Below are positions 49,201-64,000 of a stretch of 64,000 nucleotides of DNA, in pieces. A model generated the notes under the pieces. That model ran no database searches, was not told the DNA's origin, and worked only from the letters and a program-made list of their open reading frames with translations. A program made the position numbers and the translations under genes. Source of the DNA: Numida meleagris (Eukaryota > Chordata > Aves > Galliformes > Numididae); contig NC_034409.1 in the NCBI RefSeq assembly GCF_002078875.1, positions 12,714,434-12,778,433 of the forward strand, in the 5' to 3' direction. Position 1 is the first letter of the stretch. Each line of letters begins with the position of its first letter.

Positions 49201-51347
49201 TTTTGTTGTTGTGGTTTGTTTGTTTTTAATCAAAAAATCTTGAGATAAGAAAACAAGATGTGAACTCGGTGCAATTTTTCATTTCACTAGCTTTGGGCCT
49301 GTGGATTTCAGAACTGTGAAGTGAAATTACAGTCTGGTAAGCAATTGGAATCAAAGAGCAGGCCCATGAAAATAGTAAAAAACTTCTTCATGACACATTT
49401 GTACTTGTATGTAGAAAATAGAGCTATACTTCTGAAAGAAGAGTATGCTTATGAGGGAAAGATACTTACGAGCCGCTTTGATTTGTTTCTGAGTAGCCCT
49501 GTATCGTATATTTCCTAGCCCAAGAACTGCATAATGGTCTTGATTCTGAGGAACAAAGAACAAAGAGCTCTAATAAACATTGACATATGTGATCTAAGAA
49601 GCCACAACACATTTAAAAATTTCATCCCTCCCCCCCCCCCCCTTTTTTTTTTTTTTAAAAGCAAGAGGCAGGATTCCCCTCTCTCACAATAAACATTTGA
49701 AAAAGCCCATAGGAACAATCTGTTCAGAGGTTGCTACAGAAACTGCAGTACCTCAGCCCAAATAATATTAAAGTGCTGGATCAGATCCTAGAAAGTTTGA
49801 ATTGCTGTGTTAATATTAAGACCACTAACAAAATTCAGAATACAGTATAAGACTAAGCCCCTACCCCATGTGCTCTTGAGTTTGCCCTCAACTGATTACT
49901 CATGGAAAACACAAAACCAGTCTAGTCTAGTGCTGACAGACACAGAGAGATTCAGATGGGGGTAACGAGGGGGTCACTAGCAGCTGGGAATGGTAGGTAA
50001 ATTTGTCAGGAGATCTCCAGCAAAAAAAGTAAAAAAAAAAAAATAATAAAAAAAAACAACACTGCCTCTGCCAACAGAATACCTTCCAGTCCTTGGGATC
50101 AAGGGTTTTGAGCATAGGAAATTCTTCAAGTTGCAATTCTTCATCCCCTGATTCTTCAGAAAGTTCCTTCTCATCTTCTAGCTCCTGGAATGAGGCAGAA
50201 ACATTTATGTTTCTCCTCTTAATAAATGCTTCAAACCATCTTCCCACAGGTTCCACTTGACAGAGCACTGATGCTATAAGCAAAAACACAAAAGCAACTT
50301 CACCTTCTGTGGTTTACTTTTTTTTTTTTTTTTTTTTTAATTAAAGTACCACCAAAGTACTACATAACACAGCGCTGCAGATTGCCAGGTCACAGAATCA
50401 CAGAGTGGCTTGGGTTGGAAGGGGACCTCAAAGATCATCACCTCATTGCTGCAGGTGGGGCTGGCACGCACTAAATCAGGCACTACACCAGGTACCAGCT
50501 CAGGCTGCCCAGGGCCCCATCCAGCCTGGCCTTGAACACCTCCAGGGCTGGGGGATCCACAGTTTCATTAGCAGCCTGTGCCAGTGCCTCGCCACCCACT
50601 CACTTAAAAAATTCCCCTTACCGCTTATCCTAAATCCTAAATATCCTCCTATAGTTTAAAACAGTTCCCCCTTGTCCTAAACACAATCTATCCATGTAAA
50701 CGGTTGATTTCCCTCCCGCTTATAAGATCACACGAGGGAAGGCTGCAATGAGGTCTTCCCAGAGCCTCCTCCACAGTGAACAAGCCCATCTCCCTCAGCC
50801 TGTGTTCTCAGAGAGGTGCCGCAGCCCTCTGGGCATCCTCGCAGCCTCCTCTGCACGCGCTCCAGCAGCCCCACACGTTTCCTGCGCTGGGGGCCCCAGG
50901 CCCGGAGCGCCCCGTTAGGCAGACGGGCTCTAACGACCGCAGCAACCCGAGCGCGCGCCCGCCAGGCGCTTCCCCTCACGGACCTCGCCGCGTTCCCGAA
51001 CCCCGAGAAGCGCTCTCAGTTAGAAAGGCGCAGCCGTTACGCAGGTCGGCTCCTCCAGGCGCTGCTGCCGCTCCCTCCCCAGCGGCCACACCTGTTGCGG
51101 CCGCGCTGCCTCCACACGAGCCCCGAGCGAAGGAGTTTACAATCGGCAGGAAAATCTTCCCCCCCGTTCCGTTCTAAACCCCAACTTCTGCGCTTCCGCG
51201 GGCGGCCGCTTCGAGACCGCCCTCTTCAGCCCCCCACCTCGCCCCGGCGCCCGGCGCTGCGCGGGACGGCCGCCCTCCCCCGCACCTACCGGCCGTCAGC
51301 GCCCCGGTGACCGCCGTCAGCTGCCCCTCGTGCGCCCCACGCAGCAT
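34299..51347 (-). CDS. DNAJC2: DnaJ homolog subfamily C member 2 (ZRF1/MPP11), 17 exons
   Basis: Ribosome-associated J-protein that partners HSPA14 in the RAC chaperone complex; in the nucleus it binds ubiquitinated H2A. Coding exons in transcript order: 51347-51290, 50273-50083, 49545-49470, 47525-47427, 45225-45084, 43883-43803, 43082-43017, 41370-41279, 41181-41060, 40456-40307, 40016-39928, 39842-39773, 38157-37973, 36737-36637, 35760-35653, 35017-34863, 34373-34299. The sum is 1860 bp, giving 619 residues (human 621), all GT-AG. The J domain begins about residue 84 ([10 protein letters not shown]) with HPD intact at 117-119. A long Lys/Glu-rich charged helix follows at about 275-360. SANT/Myb domain 1 is at about 450-508 (tryptophan 452) and SANT domain 2 at about 550-602 ([18 protein letters not shown]). 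The start ATG has the context GCCGCCATGC. The first 19 residues differ from human, but the frame joins [14 protein letters not shown] in exon 2. Confidence 0.97.
42739..42755. repeat. T17 homopolymer in DNAJC2 intron 7
   Basis: Run of 17 T on the plus strand, without a recognisable retrocopy attached. Other homopolymers in DNAJC2 introns are a C13-T14 run at 49630-49656 and T21 at 50318-50338. Confidence 0.9.
46368..46676 (-). mobile_element. CR1 LINE fragment in DNAJC2 intron 4
   Basis: Inserted in the same sense as the DNAJC2 transcript. The plus strand starts with the reversed 3' end 'catagaatagaatcatctga', then 'gttggaaggggcttttaaag', 'acctctctgggcaacctgtt' and 'cttgtcctatcacagcagac'. 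On the minus strand a frame gives [20 protein letters not shown]. It is truncated at both the RT side and by stops. Confidence 0.92.
50392..50915 (-). mobile_element. CR1 LINE fragment in DNAJC2 intron 1, abutting the CpG island
   Basis: The plus strand runs from the reversed 3' end ('cacagaatcacagagtggct') through 'ccatccagcctggccttgaa', 'cttgtcctaaacacaatcta' and 'cctctgcacgcgctccagca' to about 50915, where CpG-rich island sequence takes over. The left boundary is clear. The right boundary is blurred by the GC-rich end of the element. Confidence 0.9.
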
Positions 51348-51730
51348 GGCGGCGCGGCGGGAGCGCGCTCCGGGCCTGACCCACGGGCGCCGCCGGCCTG
51401 GCCTCGCCGGTTGCCGGGAGCCGGCGCATGGAGGCGCCCGGGGAGCACTTCCGGGTCAGCGGCGGCGCGAGGGCCCCGCGGGGCCGTTACGGGGCTGCGC
51501 GAGGCGGGAAGCGGGCACGGCGCTGAGGGGAGCGCGGGAGGTGTCCCCCGCCGGGGTTGGCCGCGGCTCTCTGCGTTACGCGGCTGCTAACGGCCCGCGT
51601 TCCGCCGCCACGCGGTGAGGTGAGAAGGAAACGGCCGGCCCGGGCCCGCAGGAAGGCGGCGGCGCGGCCCGGAAGCGTTACGCAGCAGCGCTCGGCCTTC
51701 CGGAGCGGGCGGCTGCGCTCGGGCTTCGCC
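51348..51730. promoter_or_regulatory. Bidirectional CpG-island promoter of DNAJC2 and PSMC2
   Basis: 383 bp separate the divergent start codons (DNAJC2 at 51347 on minus, PSMC2 at 51731 on plus), inside an island that spans about 50900-51860. An ETS element (CACTTCCGG, complement CCGGAAGTG) lies at 51446-51454. No TATA box is seen. Close divergent spacing in one island is expected to couple expression of the two genes, a ribosome-linked chaperone and a proteasome ATPase; that coupling is inference. Confidence 0.85.
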
Positions 51731-58577
<6,847 letters not shown>

Positions 58578-58670
58578 TATCTTGGAATGCTTTTCCTGTT
58601 TCTGCAGTTAAATTTTCTGTGAAACCAAAATCTGTATGTGGTAACTCCTGGATCATTCTTGGAAGCTAGA

Positions 58671-58676
58671 AATAAA
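58671..58676 (+). terminator. PSMC2: Polyadenylation signal of PSMC2 (AATAAA)
   Basis: AATAAA lies 94 bp after the stop codon, followed by a GT-containing stretch (gaagtgttcc). It is the first canonical signal after the stop and gives a short 3' UTR of about 110-120 bp. Confidence 0.75.
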
Positions 58677-59011
58677 GGAAGTGTTCCAAACAAGAGGTGC
58701 GATTTCCTTAGGACTGCCTTCTGCACTTAATGGAGTATTGCTGCTGTAGAAAGAAAACCTCCAAGTCTAATATCACAGCAATATATTCCTAAAGTGTATA
58801 CCTACCTGAACACAGAAATCTCTGTTTACACCCCAGAACCTATAATCTCTGCTGTAGAGGCACTACAACATCCCTAACTGACTGCAGTGCTTCCTAAATT
58901 GTTACACAGAGGGTGACTGTGATAGGGAACTGATCCTTCATGCATGTTCCTGCAGCTTGGTCTCTGAAAAGCAACAGACTTTTTTTAATGCAATGCTTGA
59001 AAAGTAGAAAA

Positions 59012-59840
59012 ATCACAGAATTGCAGGGGCGGGAAGGGATCTCCAGAGATCATAGAGTCCAACCCCCCTGCAAAGCAGGCTCCCTAGACCAGGTTGCACA
59101 GGCAGGTGTCCAGGTGGGTCTCGAAAGTCTCCAGAGAAGGAGACTCCACAGCCTCTCTGGGCAGCCTGTACCACTGCTCCGTCACCCTCACTGTGAAGAA
59201 GTTCTTACGTACATTTGTGTGGCACTTCTTATGCTTCAGTTTGTGGCCATTTCCCCTTGTCCTACTGCCCCGCACCACTGAAAAGAGTCTGTCCCCATCC
59301 CTTTGCCTCCCACACCTTAGATATTTATAAACATTAATCAGATCCCCTCTCAGTCTTCTTTTCGCAAGGCTGAACCCAAGTCGCTCAGCCTTTCCTCATA
59401 AGAGAGGTGCTCCAGCCCCTTTATCTTGTGTCCCTCTGCTGGACTCTCCAGGGGATCCTGTCTTTTTTGTACCAGGGAGCCCAGAATTGGGCACAGTACT
59501 GCAGGTGAGGCAGAGTAGAGGGGGAGGATCACATCCCTCGACCTGCTGGCCACGCTCTTTTTAATGCACCCCAGGATGCCATTGGCCTTCTTGGCCACCA
59601 GAGCACACTGCTGGCTCATGGCCAACCTGTTGTCCACCAGGACCCCCAGGTCCCTCTCTGCAGAGCTCCTCTCCAGCATGTCATCCCCAACCTGTACTGG
59701 TACATGCAGTTATTCCTCCCTAGGTGCAAGACTCTACACTTGCTTGTGTTAAACCTCATCAGGTTCCTCTCTGCCCAACTATCCAGCCTGTCCAGGTCTC
59801 ACTGAATGGCAGCACAGCATTCTGGCTTGTCAGCCATTCC
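59012..59840 (-). mobile_element. CR1 LINE fragment (~0.8 kb), minus orientation, downstream of PSMC2
   Basis: The plus strand begins with the reversed 3' end ('aaaatcacagaattgcaggg') and runs through 'cctctctgggcagcctgtac', 'cttgtcctactgccccgcac', 'ttggccaccagagcacactg' and 'atccagcctgtccaggtctc'. Minus-strand frames give RTRGNGHKLKHKKCHTNVRK and [20 protein letters not shown], reverse-transcriptase C-terminal text. Stops and frameshifts show it is inactive. Confidence 0.93.
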
Positions 59841-61506
59841 TTGAAGGCTTGAAGGAACATGGGAATGTAAAGCTTTAGGGGAACTGACACATCTTGAATG
59901 TGAGAAAAGTTTTAACAGGCTTCCTTATAAAAGGTGTGTGCAATAGGGAAAGAGTGTGTGCAGTGCACAGATTTTGTTTGACTTTTGGCCAAAGCATCAG
60001 TGTCTTCTGAATAAACAAATTCAGGCATTCTGATAGATTTGCCCATATCTGATCAAAAAACTGATCTCAATGGTTATTTCTGTAATAACATTTTGGAGAG
60101 GGGTGCAGGTTTAGCGGTAGGACAGAGAATGCTGTCATTCTGAGACAGAAAATAGCAATGATTCAATGTCAACTTATCAATACAGCGCTTGAAATTAAAT
60201 GCATCTTTTACTTGAGCAGGATGAGCGAAGTATGTACAAAGAATCTGGAGCTGACCAGGTGTCCTGTATAATCAGTGCCTTTGCACAGAATGGGGGGAAG
60301 GGAATATTCTGAGAATTAAGAAGCATCTCAACGTCAATCAAGACTTGGGTTGTGCAGTGCTATTTGCTGTGGTGAGGCTTCAGCAGCGAGTATCTAAATG
60401 TAGCGGAGAAAGAATGGATCCGTCATGAGTTTAAAGGATGTGGGTTTGTTTAACTTAGCACTGATGAGCTTAAGACAACTGAAAGTTTAAATCCTATCAT
60501 CTCAATAGCAGTCCATCCCTCAGCAGGAGGATGAGCTTTTCGGTAGGTGACGGGCTGGAGTAGGAAGCACTGGGTCAGCTGGTGGCAATAAAGCACAGGA
60601 CAATGAGACTCATCAAAAGCTTCTGGATTTTATGTTGCTGGATGGATTACCAACAGTGCTGGTAATAATCAGGAGCAAGTTGCACAGTACAGTGCTGCAC
60701 AGGCTGGGATGCAGGACGGCCTTGGCAAGGGCTTTCAATCAGTTCCTTCAGCAGCTCCCTAGGAAACGCAGCATTAATTGCTTCTTGGTGGGGCCTGGTG
60801 CAGAGAGGGCTTTAAGGGGGTGCTCAAACCAGAAGGGTGAGGAGCAGGAACCCGAACATTAGAGAGCAAGCAAACTTCAGTGCAGATCTGCATCAGCGTG
60901 GTTCATGGAAGTGCTTCAGTGCTGCTATGAAGATGCAAGGCAAAGGACGATAACCTCAACACAGGGAGCACTTCCTCACCTCTACACTATGGGTGCTGCA
61001 GTCCAAAACTGCTTGTGAAGAAGACATCCATTTGGTTCTTCCCCCATCACCTTTTCTTTAATTTCTGTTAGCCCACTAGTAGGGAGGATTTTCTCTATAT
61101 TGACCTGAAGATCGTCCCCTCCCTCAGTAGGGTGGTACCAAATGTGGTGAACAAACGGTGGTATTGTTTTAGCCTAAACCCACACCCATGTGCACACTTG
61201 TTTGCTCATTTGGTGTCACAGATGAAGGACAGCTGACCAGGCTGAGGGAAAGGTGCCCTGCTTGGGAAAAGCATTAGTTACCCAGAAGCTACAGACTACT
61301 CAAGTACAACCACAAGTAGACATAACTTTTCTACAGTTTTTCTAAAAGCCACAATTAAAGAACAGAATGTGTGCACAAGCAGGAGGAGGAAGGGAAAATA
61401 AAACACAGCACCAGCTACTTACCAAGACCAACTTTAGAGTGTACACAGCTGTTAAAATGAGCTGTACCAAACCCCCTCCAAGACATTTTGCCAACATGTA
61501 GAGAGG

Positions 61507-61509
<3 letters not shown>
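59841..61509. other. Intergenic between PSMC2 and SLC26A5, nothing recognised
   Basis: About 1.7 kb with near-average GC content. Frames are short (76 codons or less) and without motifs. No RNA gene or clear repeat was identified. Confidence 0.5.

Positions 61510-61557
<48 letters not shown>
61510..61557. repeat. T48 homopolymer
   Basis: An uninterrupted run of 48 T on the plus strand, the longest homopolymer in the window. It lies about 200 bp beyond the candidate SLC26A5 poly(A) signal. Read on the minus strand it would be an A tail after the sequence at 61558-61750, but no retrocopy was recognised there. Confidence 0.9.
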
Positions 61558-61561
<4 letters not shown>

Positions 61562-61754
61562 TTTAGATTTCTTTTTCAGAAGCATTAATATTTGCATGCT
61601 GGATTTGGTGCCTGGAAGGACCTGCATGCCAGTAGTGACCCTTCCTAACCCACCCCTTAACAACAGGCACTTCAGTCCTGGGATGCTGGCTTGTCCCACA
61701 CGCAGGGTCTTGCTGAGACAAAAGTGGAGAGTTTGGACGAGTCCTGATAATCAC

Positions 61755-61760
61755 TTTATT
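61755..61760 (-). terminator. SLC26A5: Candidate polyadenylation signal of SLC26A5 (AATAAA)
   Basis: TTTATT on the plus strand gives AATAAAG on the minus strand, about 1.6 kb past the prestin stop codon. It is the clearest canonical signal I found between 63389 and the T48 run. The 3' UTR would then cover about 61740-63388. Confidence 0.35.
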
Positions 61761-63388
61761 TTAGAATTTGACAGGATTTTGTTGTGAACTGAAGAGACTG
61801 CATAGTTAAAAACTGAAGCTGCAACAAGCTGAAAGTAGAAAAATATATACTGTATGCAGATACAAAGGCTTGTTAAACTAGTAAACATTATAAAATGTAC
61901 CCAAAGTTGTTTAAATAAATGCACACTGTGTTAACGTGCATTCATACTTTGAAGTCCAGCTAAGCAATATCTTCTGATGCAGAAAGCTTCCTATCTCTGG
62001 TGGCAGGGGATTCTGAGGAAAGAAAACACCTTCCCCCGCTGCCCCTGGTTCTTGGGAAATCTGGTTTACCTGAAGCAAACCATAATTGCAACAGCGTGAA
62101 CCAAAATAAAAAGTAGCAAGTTCTACACTAAGAAGAGAGGAAGTCATTTGAATTTCAGTATGCACAGGACCTTTGCTTTGAGGGTGCTAAATGAAATGGC
62201 ACTGGCCCTCCTCCACTGCCCATGTACTACTGAAATAGATCACAAAGGAACACTTCCAGGTTCCTACCTCTAATCAGATTCATACCGACAGTTTGGGGAA
62301 TACAGGCATTCTTTTGCCTGAACTATGTTTCCATATTTTACGTTTTACACCTGAAATTAAATAGTACCATAGAGGCCAGACTGTTTTTCTCTCTTTTGCC
62401 TTTACAATCTACTGTTTCATTAAAAATAGCCAAACACATTTTTGAGCTCTACTGAAATTGATTTCACAAACACTTCAAAGCTGAGGCAGAAGCAGCTGTG
62501 CTGGTAGGTAGAAAGAAATCTCAGACAATGGAGAAGTGCTTCTTTTTTGGACCTTTGAGACTTCAGACCTTGTCTAACTTCTTATTCCAGCTTAAGAGAC
62601 TGCATATAGGGCATCAGTTCTTAAGTCAGTTTCAATAGGCCTCATTCCTGGTGTAAACAAGTTTGTCTTCAAGCATGAGGACAAAATAATATTCACTTAA
62701 AATGAATTGTATTATTTTCTAGAAAGTATAACCAGATTTTGGCAGTGTAAGTACCATACTGATAACATAATAATTAAACAATTGTTTTCTAATACGAAAC
62801 TCTCAGTGAAAATACTTGGGCAATGAAGGGATCAGTACATTTGAACAGGTTAGATATTTAAAAAAACCAAAACGGTACCATCAAGATTTAAAAAGAACAG
62901 CAGCTAACACCACCAGTGTGAACTCACTGATCCAGCTGGCAGATTATTACAGATTGTATAAATCTCTGGTATGCAGATGTTGACATCAGGCTTTAAAAGT
63001 TAGTAAGAAAATTCTGTAAAGACACCGGTACAGTACATTGGAATTGCAGAACAGTTATCTTCTGCAAGTGCATTAAAGTGCCCATTTTCTCAACAGGAAC
63101 AGGAATGTCACCTTCTCTATCAGATTCTGATTGTAGCATAATACAATAACTTTTCTCATCTTGCATAATTGTATGGTCATGTCACTGAAAGGCTATACCC
63201 TGATTGAAGGAAAAAATTCAAGAGCACAAAGGCTTCCAATTCCTTGTCCACTCTTCCTGCAGAAAGTAAGCCCCACTCTATACCCGTAGATACAAATAGC
63301 CTTAGGCGCTCTTCAACCTGTGCAAATTGAATACTCAAAGAAAGTCTATCAGCATAAATCCAGTGTCCTTCTTGCCAGTTGCCACTCT
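61761..63388 (-). other. SLC26A5: Probable 3' untranslated region of SLC26A5
   Basis: Non-coding, AT-rich sequence directly downstream of the prestin stop on the minus strand. An 86-codon frame (63177-63437) overlaps the last coding exon in another frame but shows no prestin-like residues. No repeat was recognised. The extent is inferred from the candidate poly(A) signal. Confidence 0.35.

Positions 63389-64000
<612 letters not shown>

Noticed and set aside
51346..51618. Plus-strand frame beginning at an ATG that overlaps the DNAJC2 start codon
   Set aside because: The ATG arises from the CATG palindrome at the DNAJC2 start. The peptide is Arg/Gly/Ala-rich with no recognisable domain and lies wholly in the bidirectional promoter.

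Overview
The window is nuclear DNA from a bird. Two kinds of evidence support this. It carries many truncated CR1 LINE copies (3' ends of the ATTCTGTGATTCTATG type), and it has one solo LTR of the avian ERVL-like type with an intact 5-bp target duplication. The gene order and strands also match the conserved vertebrate block NAPEPLD(-) / PMPCB(+) / DNAJC2(-) / PSMC2(+) / SLC26A5(-), which is human 7q22. I cannot name the species; a galliform-like bird fits the CR1 content.

Layout. Positions 1-1950 hold a CpG island. On the minus strand it contains a plausible first exon (donor at 1610/1611), assigned to NAPEPLD only by synteny. Positions 1951-24800 are a gene-poor, AT-rich spacer. It contains a duplicated ~0.8-kb segment (one copy split by a CR1, the other with an empty site), five further CR1 remnants (one very old) and the solo LTR. 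Positions 24840-34069 are PMPCB: 13 coding exons and 486 codons, with three CR1 copies in intron 1. Positions 34299-51347 are DNAJC2 on the minus strand: 17 coding exons and 619 codons, tail-to-tail with PMPCB (229 bp between stop codons). Positions 51348-51730 are a 383-bp CpG-rich bidirectional promoter. Positions 51731-58577 are PSMC2: 12 coding exons and 433 codons. Positions 59012-59840 are a long CR1. At 63389-63531 on the minus strand lies the last coding exon of SLC26A5 (prestin), with its probable 3' UTR running down to about 61740.

The three complete genes are housekeeping protein-quality genes. PMPCB cleaves mitochondrial presequences, DNAJC2 is a ribosome-associated J-protein and chromatin factor, and PSMC2 is an ATPase of the 19S proteasome. 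All three open reading frames are intact: every intron is GT-AG, every exon phase joins, and each product is within a few residues of the human length. Prestin, the membrane motor/anion transporter family member expressed in hair cells, is only represented by its C-terminal STAS end.

I found no operon-like, CRISPR, phage or other novel multi-gene system. The unusual features are structural: an occupied and an empty CR1 site in paralogous segments, a 69-bp direct repeat flanking one of those segments, a CR1 close to a PSMC2 splice donor, a perfect 32-bp tandem duplication in a PMPCB intron, and an exon-like frame in the spacer.
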